Assembly (NCBI GenBank): GCA_045658005.1 | Contig: JAZOUD010000160.1 | Location: forward strand, 1 to 14,251 | DNA: 14,251 bases | Direction: 5' to 3' | DNA from: UBA2862 sp045658005 | GTDB taxonomy: Bacteria > Bacillota > Clostridia > Christensenellales > Aristaeellaceae | Part shown: positions 1 to 7,191 of the stretch, one piece after another | Numbering within the stretch: position 1 is the first letter of the stretch | Layout: every line of letters starts with the position of its first letter | The notes under the pieces: model-generated | Seen by the model: the letters and a program-made list of their open reading frames with translations, nothing else | Told to the model about the DNA's origin: nothing | The model's database searches: none | Program-made: the position numbers and the translations under genes

Positions 1-170
1 TGTTTACGCCTTCGAGTGCCGCTTTTGAGCTGCCTGTGACGAGCAGGACGGGACATTCCCGTTACAGAATGACATGAGATTGCATGCACAGGATTGGTGC
101 GTGTGAATCAGGGTGGTACCGCGAACGTTGCTTCGCCCCTGTGTTGGGGTGGAGCTTTTTTGTTTTTTAC
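1..170 (+). promoter_or_regulatory. T-box leader of alaS (5' end cut by window)
   Basis: This is a tRNA-sensing T-box leader, which lets transcription continue into alaS when uncharged tRNA-Ala binds. The diagnostic T-box sequence AGGGTGGTACCGCG lies at 110-123. Ahead of it, 81-89 pairs with 97-105 over nine base pairs including G-T pairs, as expected for stem III, and 48-53 pairs with 57-62 in a smaller hairpin. The AGGG at 110-113 can pair with CCCT at 137-140 to form the antiterminator, competing with the terminator at 130-161. Only about 110 bases precede the T-box motif, so most of stem I, and probably the specifier codon, lies left of the window. The alanine assignment therefore comes from the downstream gene, not from a visible specifier. 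Confidence 0.9.
130..161 (+). terminator. T-box intrinsic terminator
   Basis: Bases 130-139 pair with 146-155 around a six-base loop, and a T run follows at 156-161. The 5' arm overlaps the segment needed for the antiterminator, so the two structures exclude each other, as in other T-box leaders. Confidence 0.85.
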
Positions 171-226
171 CCCCGAACAGCAACAATAATAAAACGATGA
201 AGATAAAATTTGGAGGAATGAAAAAC

Positions 227-2191
227 ATGGCACACAAAGCACACGGCCTGAACGAGCTGCGCGAAATGTTCCTGAAGTTCTTTGAAACCAAGGAACACCT
301 GCGTCTTCCCAGCTTCTCTCTGGTCCCTCAGAATGACCCCTCTCTGCTGATCATCAACTCCGGTATGGCTCCCATGAAGCCTTACTTTACCGGTGAAGTA
401 GAACCCCCCAGACGCAGAGTCTGCACCTGCCAGAAGTGCATCCGTACCGGTGACATTGAAAACATCGGTAAGACCGCACGTCACGGCACCTACTTTGAAA
501 TGCTCGGCAACTTCTCTTTTGGCGACTACTTCAAGAGAGAATCTCTGGCATGGAGCTGGGAATTCCTGACCAGCCCCGACTGGCTGGGCCTGGACCCCGA
601 CAAGCTGGCCTTCACCGTGTTTGAGGGCGACCAGGACGCGCCCCGTGACGAGGAGGCCGCGAACCTGTGGCGCGCCCAGGGCGTGAAGGACGACCACCTG
701 TTCTACCTGCCCAAGAAGCACAATTGGTGGGGCCCCGCCGGCATCACCGGCCCCTGCGGCCCGGACACCGAGATGTTCATCATCCGCGACCAGCCGCCCT
801 GCGGCCCGGATTGCTCCCCCGCCTGCTCCTGCGGCCGGTACCTTGAAATCTGGAACGACGTGTTCATGCAGTACGAGAAGCAGAAGGACGGCACGTTTAT
901 CCCGCTGAAGCAGAAGAACGTGGACACCGGCATGGGCCTGGAGCGCACCTACTGCGTGCTGATGGGGGCCAATACCGTCTACGAGACCGAGATCTTCTCC
1001 GGCATCATCGGCAAGATCGAGGAGCTCTCCGGCAGGAAGTACGGCCAGGACGAGGAGACCACCAGGTCCATCCGCATCATCTCCGACCACATGCGCACCG
1101 CCACCTTCATCATCGGCGACGACCGGGGCGTCACCCCCTCCAACGTGGATCAGGGCTACGTGCTGCGCCGCCTGATCCGCCGGGCCGTGCGCCACGGCAT
1201 GAAGCTGGGCATGCCCGCGGGCTTCACCTGCGAGATCGCGAAGGTCATCATCGACCAGTACAAGGCGGTCTATCCCGAGCTGGAGCGCAACGGCGCACAC
1301 ATCCTGGAGCAGCTGAAGCTGGAGGAGGACCGCTTCCAGAGGACGCTGAAGAAGGGCCAGGCCGAGTTCGAGAAGGTCTACGGCAACATGATGAAGAAGC
1401 GGGAGGCCTTCGCTGCCCTGAAGGCGAACAAGGCCGACCCCGACGCCGTGGCCGCGGCGCTTCGCCAGCTGCCCCCCAGCCCGGACAACAAGCCCATCAT
1501 CGAGCAGGTGAAGGACGGCACCGTCTCCGACGAAACCATCGACAATCTGCTGAAGGCCACCGAAAAGATGGATGGCCGCAGCGCCTTCAAGCTGTACGAC
1601 ACCTACGGCTTCCCCATCGAGATCACCGAGGAGATGGCCGCCGAGAAGGGCATCGAGGTGGACGTCGAGGGCTTCCAGGAGCGCTTCAAGAAGCACCAGG
1701 AGAACAGCCACGCCGGCGCGGAGCAGCGCTTCAAGGGTGGCTTGCAGGACCACAGCGAGCAGACCACGAAGCTGCACACCGCCACCCACCTGCTGCACGC
1801 GGCCTTGCGCAAGGTCCTCGGCCCCGAGGTGGCCCAGAAGGGCAGCAACATCACGCCCGAGCGCCTGCGCTTCGACTTCTCCTTCGGCCGCAAGATGACC
1901 GACGAGGAGAAGAAGGAGGTCGAGCGCCTGGTGAACGAGTACATCCAGGCCGCCGCGCCCATCACCTGCGAGGAGATGACCGTGGCCGAGGCCAAGGCCC
2001 AGGGCGCCATCGGCCTGTTCGAGTCGAAGTACGGCGAGCGGGTCAAGGTGTACACCATGGGCGAGTTCTCCAAGGAGATCTGCGGCGGCCCCCACGCCAG
2101 CAACACCGGCGACCTGAAGTCCTTCAAGATCAAGAAGGAGGAGGCCTCCTCCGCCGGCGTGCGCAGGATCAAGGCTACGATTGGGGAATAA
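227..2191 (+). CDS. alaS: Alanyl-tRNA synthetase, short form without C-Ala domain
   Basis: Charges tRNA-Ala with alanine and hydrolyses mischarged Ser/Gly-tRNA-Ala in the cytoplasm. The 654-residue product has the class II catalytic core (residues about 7-240, with the AlaRS signatures GMAPMKPYF at 46-54 and TYFEMLGNFSFGDYF at 88-102), the tRNA-recognition helices, and an editing domain with all four zinc ligands: HTATH at 517-521 and CGGPH at 619-623. It ends right after GVRRIKA. Usual bacterial AlaRS is about 870 residues, so the C-Ala (DHHA1) domain is absent, and the beta-barrel normally placed before HxxxH also looks missing. This resembles the compact AlaRS I recall from candidate-phylum bacteria. 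ATG 227 is chosen because GGAGG at 212-216 is 10 bases upstream; ATG 218 is too close. Codon use changes near base 600 (see findings). Confidence 0.96.
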   Translation: MAHKAHGLNELREMFLKFFETKEHLRLPSFSLVPQNDPSLLIINSGMAPMKPYFTGEVEPPRRRVCTCQKCIRTGDIENIGKTARHGTYFEMLGNFSFGDYFKRESLAWSWEFLTSPDWLGLDPDKLAFTVFEGDQDAPRDEEAANLWRAQGVKDDHLFYLPKKHNWWGPAGITGPCGPDTEMFIIRDQPPCGPDCSPACSCGRYLEIWNDVFMQYEKQKDGTFIPLKQKNVDTGMGLERTYCVLMGANTVYETEIFSGIIGKIEELSGRKYGQDEETTRSIRIISDHMRTATFIIGDDRGVTPSNVDQGYVLRRLIRRAVRHGMKLGMPAGFTCEIAKVIIDQYKAVYPELERNGAHILEQLKLEEDRFQRTLKKGQAEFEKVYGNMMKKREAFAALKANKADPDAVAAALRQLPPSPDNKPIIEQVKDGTVSDETIDNLLKATEKMDGRSAFKLYDTYGFPIEITEEMAAEKGIEVDVEGFQERFKKHQENSHAGAEQRFKGGLQDHSEQTTKLHTATHLLHAALRKVLGPEVAQKGSNITPERLRFDFSFGRKMTDEEKKEVERLVNEYIQAAAPITCEEMTVAEAKAQGAIGLFESKYGERVKVYTMGEFSKEICGGPHASNTGDLKSFKIKKEEASSAGVRRIKATIGE

Positions 2192-2238
2192 AGGTATAAG
2201 AACAGCACGAAAAGTCTCGTAAAGGAGTGGCTCACAGC

Positions 2239-2508
2239 ATGGAGAATACGTTTGATTTGGCCTATAGTTCCTATGGTGAATGGACTTCTGACCAGTGCAA
2301 CCGAATGCTGGATGCCCTTCGCAAGCGGCTTGTCAACGAACAGGAAACTGCGCTTGAACAAGCAGGCTTGTTTGAAAGTGATCCGCTTTTTCAGCCCATT
2401 ACCGAGCGCCAGTTTCGACAGGAGCTTATGGATGCACAGGCGTCGTACAAACAGGGAGACTACGTGGATGCTTTGTCGTTCTGCGATGAAATGGAGCGCC
2501 GCGCATGA
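2239..2508 (+). CDS. Probable antitoxin of type II toxin-antitoxin pair
   Basis: An 89-residue acidic, helical protein that I do not recognise by sequence. It is called an antitoxin because its stop codon overlaps the start of a ParE/RelE-like toxin by four bases (ATGA), the usual arrangement for translational coupling. No clear helix-turn-helix or ribbon-helix-helix is visible, so DNA binding is unproven; the C-terminal half (QELMDAQASYKQGDYVDALS) is predicted helical and may wrap the toxin. ATG 2239 follows AAAGGAG at 2221-2227 with an 11-base gap; an in-frame GTG at 2227 lies inside that ribosome binding site and is less likely. No terminator separates it from alaS 47 bases upstream, so read-through from alaS could contribute to its expression. 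Confidence 0.7.
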   Translation: MENTFDLAYSSYGEWTSDQCNRMLDALRKRLVNEQETALEQAGLFESDPLFQPITERQFRQELMDAQASYKQGDYVDALSFCDEMERRA

Positions 2509-2834
2509 AAACCTATCGCGTCGTCATCGTCGGTCCGGCGCAGAAGCAATGGCGCAATTACTATGATCGTATACTCAACGCCTGCGGCCAGCAACCGGCG
2601 GACAACACCCAGGCTGACCTCAGGGCAACCATTGTCGATTTGATGCGTACGGCTGGCAGCCGACCGTTGTATTATGAAGAACCGATTGCCGCTGCAATGG
2701 GATATCGTCGCATCAATTTCGTGGAAGGTCATCACTTTTTCATGCTTTACAGAGTGGTCGGTGATGAAGCCGTCATCGAATATGTGGCCAATTTCCGCAG
2801 AAGCGTGCGAAAGATGATACAGGATACCTTCTGA
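2505..2834 (+). CDS. ParE/RelE-superfamily toxin
   Basis: A 109-residue protein with the fold signature of RelE/ParE toxins: an N-terminal strand (YRVVIVGPAQKQW, residues 4-16), a helical hairpin, then the strand run GYRRINF, HHFFMLYRVV and VIEYVANFRRSVRKM, where the YR and RR residues match the usual ParE/RelE end region. Family members either cleave ribosome-bound mRNA or poison gyrase; the sequence alone does not say which. The start overlaps the antitoxin stop by four bases. A strong hairpin with a short T run follows at 2883-2917, closing the operon. The family call is firm, the target is not known. Confidence 0.82.
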   Translation: MKTYRVVIVGPAQKQWRNYYDRILNACGQQPADNTQADLRATIVDLMRTAGSRPLYYEEPIAAAMGYRRINFVEGHHFFMLYRVVGDEAVIEYVANFRRSVRKMIQDTF

Positions 2835-2882
2835 TTGTGTGTGAAAGGCATGAAGTGCATGAGGCTTGGAGAATCTGCAACA

Positions 2883-2917
2883 GCAGGGGCGCCGCATCGG
2901 CGCCCCTGCAATCTTTT
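2883..2917 (+). terminator. Rho-independent terminator after the ParE-like toxin
   Basis: Bases 2883-2894 pair perfectly with 2898-2909 (12 base pairs, very GC-rich, three-base loop), followed by AATCTTTT. It lies 49 bases after the toxin stop and insulates the sigma-factor operon. Confidence 0.8.
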
Positions 2918-2938
2918 GATACCACCCCGATTTTGCTT

Positions 2939-2970
2939 TGTAACCATTCACCCATCCAATTCCGTCTAAT
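2939..2970 (+). promoter_or_regulatory. Likely ECF-sigma-dependent promoter (autoregulation)
   Basis: TGTAACC at 2939-2945 and CGTCTAAT at 2963-2970 are separated by 17 bases. The pair resembles ECF promoters (TGTAAC / CGTC style) and not the sigma-A consensus. It sits 36 bases before an ECF sigma gene, as expected for self-activation. The assignment rests on pattern similarity only. Confidence 0.6.
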
Positions 2971-3005
2971 CCATGTAGCTACAAACGAAGGAAGGATGAA
3001 CGCGC

Positions 3006-3473
3006 ATGACCGCCGATGAATTTGCCCGCCGGGTGGAGGCGCTGAAGCCGGTGATGTACCGGGTTTGCCGCGCCCAGCTTAGCGAGCCCCACGACCGTGA
3101 GGACGCCGTCCAGGAGGCCATACTCCGCGCCTGGGAAAAACAGGATGGCCTGAGGGAGCCGAAATTCTTCGAGACCTGGTTCATACGCATACTCATCAAC
3201 GCCTGTCACGACATCCAGCGGCGCAACCGGCGCACGGTGGCCATGGACGCCCCGCCGGAGCGCGAACCCGGGCCGGAGCACCGCGACCTGTATCTCGCGT
3301 TGAGGGCCCTCAACGAAAAGCAGCGCATGTGTGTGCTGCTGCACTACATCGAGGGCTACAGTGTCCGGGAGGTCGCCGGGATGCTGGGCATCGGGGAGAG
3401 CGCCGTCAAGGTGCGGCTGATGCGCGGGCGCAACAAGCTCAAAGAACTGCTGTCGGAGGAGGTGTTCAAATGA
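3006..3473 (+). CDS. ECF-type RNA polymerase sigma factor
   Basis: A 155-residue sigma-70 factor of the extracytoplasmic-function group, which directs RNA polymerase to a small regulon in response to a signal. Region 2 spans about residues 10-75, with the conserved DREDAVQEAILRAWEK (30-45) and FETWFIRILINACHDIQR. Region 4 spans about 102-149 (LNEKQRMCVLLHYIEGYSV then REVAGMLGIGESAVKVRLMRG), a typical helix-turn-helix for the -35 element. Regions 1 and 3 are absent, as usual for ECF factors. AAGGAAGG at 2988-2995 gives a 10-base spacing to ATG 3006. The last codons overlap the start of the anti-sigma gene (ATGA), implying coupled translation. The promoter-like pair at 2939-2970 suggests that it activates its own operon. 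Confidence 0.93.
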   Translation: MTADEFARRVEALKPVMYRVCRAQLSEPHDREDAVQEAILRAWEKQDGLREPKFFETWFIRILINACHDIQRRNRRTVAMDAPPEREPGPEHRDLYLALRALNEKQRMCVLLHYIEGYSVREVAGMLGIGESAVKVRLMRGRNKLKELLSEEVFK

Positions 3474-4657
3474 TTCGCAGGGAGGATTTCATCGACGAGC
3501 TGGGCATGCCGGATGAGGGCTTCACGAACGCCGTGGACGCCGCCCTCCGGCAGGTGAAGGAAGGGGAGGCAAGACCCGTTATGAAGCGAAAGATGACACT
3601 GACGATGTTGGCCGCCGTGCTGGCGGTAATCGCCCTGACCGGCGCGGCGCTGGCCGTGGGGCTGAATCTGTTCGACCACTTTGGAAGGAACGACCGGCGC
3701 CTGCAGGTCGTCGCGCCGGATGCCGCGCTGATGGTCAACGACGCCGTGGAGGTCACCACCGACGCCCTGGGCGTCTCAAAGGCGCGGATCGACAGCGCCT
3801 ATTACAACGGCCAGAGCCTGATCGTGGCCTACACCCTCGACAATTACCAGCGCTATGAGGACTTTGAGCCCACCGGGGCGGAGCTGGCGGAGATGACCGA
3901 AAACAGGGATTACCTGCTCGAAGCCTTTGGAATCGAGGGGGACCCCGCTGCCACCGAAGCCCTTCGGGACGCCATCGACCGGAAGCAGCCCTATGGCGTG
4001 GTGGATTACACAATCGCCGTCGGCGACCGCTGCTCGACCACGGGGGGCGTGGCGCTGCCCCTCCATGCCGTGGCCATGGAGGACGGCGAGGAGGGCCTGC
4101 TCTACTGCATCCAGGAGTTTGAGACGCCGCTGCCGGAATCCGCCCGGGATCTCGACAGCCTGAACCTCACCCTGCCGGTGGAGCTGTCCACCTATTGGTA
4201 CTGGTACGACGGGGAAACCTGCTACGAAAAGCATGATGAGCAGCCCCTGGCGGCGCTGACCGTCGCCGTCAGCCGGTCTGAGACCGAAACCCGAAGCTAC
4301 AAATGGGAGGGCAAAATCAACGGCGCGAAGGTCAGCGCCAGGGCCGAGGCGTCCGCCGTGCACATCAAGCTCTATATCGACGCGGAGGCGGGCGCTTTCC
4401 CCGATCCCGTGACAGTCTGGCCGGAGGCCGCCAAGGCGGACGACACCTGGTACAGCTTCGTCCTCACGGATTCGAGGGACATGGAATACCGCTTCTCCGG
4501 GGGCCTAGAGGGCGAAGGCACCCTCGAGGCGGAATACGACGGCCTGGGCTACCTGCCCGACGACCTCACCCTGACGGTGTGCGTGGACGGGGAAGGGGAG
4601 TGGAACGGTAAGAACCACACCCTGCCCGGTTTCCCGGTGACGCTGAAGGCGGAATGA
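3470..4657 (+). CDS. Membrane-anchored anti-sigma factor (DUF4179-like)
   Basis: A 395-residue protein that very probably holds the preceding sigma factor inactive at the membrane. Residues 1-40 are cytoplasmic and presumably bind sigma. One membrane segment lies at about 43-64 (LTMLAAVLAVIALTGAALAV), and the remaining ~330 residues are predicted extracellular, rich in strands, Tyr/Trp and acidic residues. This order (short N-terminus, TM, large outer domain, directly after an ECF sigma) matches the clostridial DUF4179-type anti-sigma proteins; the DUF name is from memory. No catalytic motif is visible in the outer domain, and the signal it senses is unknown. ATG 3470 overlaps the sigma stop. 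A longer in-frame start at 3329 lies inside the sigma gene and is rejected. Confidence 0.8.
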   Translation: MIRREDFIDELGMPDEGFTNAVDAALRQVKEGEARPVMKRKMTLTMLAAVLAVIALTGAALAVGLNLFDHFGRNDRRLQVVAPDAALMVNDAVEVTTDALGVSKARIDSAYYNGQSLIVAYTLDNYQRYEDFEPTGAELAEMTENRDYLLEAFGIEGDPAATEALRDAIDRKQPYGVVDYTIAVGDRCSTTGGVALPLHAVAMEDGEEGLLYCIQEFETPLPESARDLDSLNLTLPVELSTYWYWYDGETCYEKHDEQPLAALTVAVSRSETETRSYKWEGKINGAKVSARAEASAVHIKLYIDAEAGAFPDPVTVWPEAAKADDTWYSFVLTDSRDMEYRFSGGLEGEGTLEAEYDGLGYLPDDLTLTVCVDGEGEWNGKNHTLPGFPVTLKAE

Positions 4658-4663
4658 GACGAT

Positions 4664-4717
4664 AAAAATGGGCCGTTCCAAAGCCGGTATCGGCTTTGGA
4701 ACGGCCCATTGCTTTTT
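4664..4717. terminator. Bidirectional terminator between convergent genes
   Basis: A 20-base-pair stem (4667-4686 with 4691-4710, four-base loop GTAT) is flanked by an A run on the left (4664-4668) and CTTTTT on the right (4712-4717). It stops the anti-sigma operon from the left and the ATPase operon from the right. The T run on the right overlaps the last ATPase codon. Confidence 0.88.
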
Positions 4718-5928
4718 CACAGCTCCTCCAATTCCTCCATCTCTGGCACGTCGTCCCCGTCGAAGACCTCCTTGCCCAGCTCGGTGACGCGGATCGGTCC
4801 GGCCTGGCCGTACTGGTACAGCTGGTCGAAGAATTCGATGGCTGCGCGGATCTTGGTGCGCAGCAGGTAACCTCCGGCCTCGGTGGCGGCGTAGACCGTC
4901 TCGCCGCTGACCTCCGGGCGCCAGCCGTAGGCGCGGCCGTGGAAATCCTGTATGCTCAGCAGGATCTGCAAAATCTCCTCCCGGGTCAGCGGGGCTAGCT
5001 CCGGGGCGTTGAGTATGGCGTTCAGCGTGGCGTTGGCCGCCTTCAGGCTCTCCGGGTCGGCGGAGAAGGCGGCTTCGACGCTCGCGAATTCCTTCTTCTT
5101 GTCGATCACGTCCTCGGCGAAGGAGGCGCTGAACGCGAACAGCGACAGCACGCCCTCCAGCCGCGGGGCCGGCTTCAGGAAGGCCTGCATCGCGCGGTAG
5201 CTTCGGGCCCGCGCCTGCTTGCCCATGCGCCCGATCAGCTCGGCCTCGTCGAACAGCAGCACCCAGCCGTCGTAGCCCAACAGCCTGAACAGATGGCTGG
5301 TGAAGTAGAAGTAGTCCATACTGTGCTTGCGCTTGCTGAAGTTCTGGTTGAACTTCGCCGGCTTGCCGGTGATGCGCCGGAAGCTGCGCTTGATGACCGC
5401 GCCGGTGGTAAAGCTGCCCTCCAGGTCGGCGAGGAACAGCGCGCGTTCGTCCTCCTCCTGGGTGCCCAGGAAGGCCTTCAACAGGAAATACAGCTTGTCG
5501 GTATCCAGCTCCCGGGCGGCGTAGGCCAGCAGCTCGCCGGCGACGCTGCTGCCCTGGGTCAGCTCCTCCAGCTTTGCGCGAAAGCCGGGCTGGCTCGCCC
5601 CGGGCAGGTAGGTGTTGGCCATCAGCTTCTGGAACAGCATCCAGGGCTTGTCGACGGGCGATTCCTTGCCCAGAGACACGTAGGACACCACCATGTTCGA
5701 CGCGGTGGCCTGGCTGAACACAGTGTTCAGCAGGTGCGTCTTGCCCTCGCCGTAGCGCCCCGTGAAGATCGTTCCCTCCGAGTGTCCGGACTGGCGGACG
5801 GCCTCCATGCGATCGTTGAGCTTGCGCAGCATGGCCGGGCGCGCTTCGGAGAAGTACGCGCCAACGGCCCGGGAGGGGATGCCGGAGCGCAGCGCCTCGA
5901 TGATGTGCCGGGCGTTGAAGTCAGTCAT
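4717..5928 (-). CDS. BrxD/DUF2791-like P-loop ATPase (second of tandem pair)
   Basis: A 403-residue ATPase. The N-terminus ARHIIEALRSGIPSR (residues 6-20) is typical of the BREX BrxC/BrxD (DUF2791) ATPases. Walker A is GRYGEGKT (57-64), Walker B is WVLLFDEAEL (222-231), and a C-terminal RTKIRAAIEFFDQL (357-370) resembles the conserved arginine/leucine-aspartate region of BrxD. The tail is acidic (EMEELEEL). In BREX, such ATPases act with a helicase in phage exclusion; here the role is inferred. Its ATG overlaps the end of the upstream ATPase gene by eight bases, with GGAGGGAGG at 5937-5945, so the two are translated together, probably as partners. It is the last gene of the leftward operon and ends at a strong terminator. 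No methylase, PglZ-like or protease gene accompanies it in this window. Confidence 0.75.
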   Translation of the reverse strand: MTDFNARHIIEALRSGIPSRAVGAYFSEARPAMLRKLNDRMEAVRQSGHSEGTIFTGRYGEGKTHLLNTVFSQATASNMVVSYVSLGKESPVDKPWMLFQKLMANTYLPGASQPGFRAKLEELTQGSSVAGELLAYAARELDTDKLYFLLKAFLGTQEEDERALFLADLEGSFTTGAVIKRSFRRITGKPAKFNQNFSKRKHSMDYFYFTSHLFRLLGYDGWVLLFDEAELIGRMGKQARARSYRAMQAFLKPAPRLEGVLSLFAFSASFAEDVIDKKKEFASVEAAFSADPESLKAANATLNAILNAPELAPLTREEILQILLSIQDFHGRAYGWRPEVSGETVYAATEAGGYLLRTKIRAAIEFFDQLYQYGQAGPIRVTELGKEVFDGDDVPEMEELEEL

Positions 5929-7144
5929 TTTGCGCGCCTCCCTCCAGCAATTGGCGATTGACCAGATAGGGCAGGCCGAGCCCGCCGTACCGGCCCCGGT
6001 CGATGATTTCCCCCGCCTGCGCCTCCGTGAGAGGATTCGCGGCGTATCCCGCCCCGGCCAGCGCGTCCGCCAGCTTTTCTGACATCTCCACCAGCACCGG
6101 GGCGGTGTAGTATTCGTCGGCGTAGCGGTCCAGGTCGATGATGTCGGCGAAGCGGTTGAAGCGGGTGCTGACCACCTCGCTCTGGATGCGCATCCACAGC
6201 GCCTGATAGGATTTCATGCCGTAGCTCTCGTCGTCCATCAGCGACCGGTCGAAGGCCATCAGGAACATCACATAGCGCATGCTGTCGATGTCGTCGATCA
6301 GCTGTCGGATGCTCTCGTAGGTGTCCTCCCGGCGCAGCTTTGTGTAGCGGATGACCTCGCCCTGGGCGCGGTTGAGCAGCGCTTCCATGTCGTCTATGAC
6401 GATCAAGAGCCCCGGATGTCCGCCCAGGTGGATGACCTCGGCCAGCGAGCGCAGCAGGTGCCGGGCGTTGTAGCGGGTGACGCTGTTGGGGGAGAGCCCC
6501 AGCGCGCGCAGCTGGGCCAGCCGCACTGTCTTGTCGCCGTGTATGAAGGCCAGTATCAGCTCGCGGCTGGCGGGCTCGAGGGTGGGGTGGCCCAGAAGGT
6601 CGCCGGTCAGCAGCGAGCAGCAGGCGGCGAAGCAGCTGTCCAGCATGGGATTTCGGGTGAAGCATTTGCGCAGCGCGTTGCGGATCTCGCCCTTGGAAAT
6701 CGGGTCGCCCTCGCCGCGCTCGGACAGGTAGTCCATCAGCTTTCGCCCTTCGCCGATCTGCGCCAGGTCGTAGCCGAGCTCACGGGTGATCTGGTCGGCG
6801 CAATCCCGAAGGACCCGTTCGATGTCGCACTGACCCAGGATCTGCAGATAGATTTCCCGGAAGTCGTGCAGCCAGACGTCCTTGGCCGAGAAGCAGACCG
6901 TCAGGTAACCCAGCGCCTTCGCCTGCTCCAGCATGACCTGGGCGAAGTGGGTCTTTCCACAGCCCGGCCTTCCGGTGGCGAATTTGATCTTGCTGCCGCC
7001 CAGGGGTATGTAATCGCGCAGGTACTGGTCGCGCAGGAAATCCGTCAGCGAGTCCAGGCCCGTCGTCGTCGCGCCGAGGATCGCGCCGGGGCCGGGGGCC
7101 TCGCCCCGCAGCAGGCGCGAGAGCGCCTGTTCAGAGGTGTTCAC
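5921..7144 (-). CDS. BREX-like P-loop ATPase (first of tandem pair)
   Basis: A 407-residue AAA-type ATPase with Walker A GRPGCGKT (58-65) and Walker B GLLIVIDDMEALL (245-257), where the doubled acidic residues suit ATP hydrolysis. The middle (about 100-240) is helical and Cys-containing, and residues 284-345 carry FLMAFDRSLMDD and a C-terminal lid-like region. The overall plan resembles the DUF2791/BrxD ATPases but is more diverged than the following gene. The two are not copies of one another at any level I can see by eye, so they may form a hetero-oligomer. The start is GTG at 7144, with AGGAG at 7156-7160 eleven bases upstream; no nearby ATG has a better site. It lies 47 bases after the helical protein gene and overlaps the next ATPase by eight bases. 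No substrate is known. Confidence 0.7.
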   Translation of the reverse strand: MNTSEQALSRLLRGEAPGPGAILGATTTGLDSLTDFLRDQYLRDYIPLGGSKIKFATGRPGCGKTHFAQVMLEQAKALGYLTVCFSAKDVWLHDFREIYLQILGQCDIERVLRDCADQITRELGYDLAQIGEGRKLMDYLSERGEGDPISKGEIRNALRKCFTRNPMLDSCFAACCSLLTGDLLGHPTLEPASRELILAFIHGDKTVRLAQLRALGLSPNSVTRYNARHLLRSLAEVIHLGGHPGLLIVIDDMEALLNRAQGEVIRYTKLRREDTYESIRQLIDDIDSMRYVMFLMAFDRSLMDDESYGMKSYQALWMRIQSEVVSTRFNRFADIIDLDRYADEYYTAPVLVEMSEKLADALAGAGYAANPLTEAQAGEIIDRGRYGGLGLPYLVNRQLLEGGAQND

Positions 7145-7191
7145 TTGGCAGTCGTCTCCTTTCGATGGCAGGGATCATCAGAGGACTTTTC

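Noticed and set aside
113..226. Upstream GTG start for alaS at 113
   Set aside because: It lies inside the T-box motif and the frame would cross the terminator; ATG 227 has a proper GGAGG site.
167..2095. 642-codon open frame on the minus strand opposite alaS
   Set aside because: It is the mirror of a highly conserved alaS gene in GC-rich DNA; its product is low-complexity Leu/Gly/Ala/Val without any family signature.
3329..3469. Upstream start at 3329 for the anti-sigma gene
   Set aside because: The extension is sigma-factor sequence in a shifted frame; ATG 3470 overlaps the sigma stop in the usual way.
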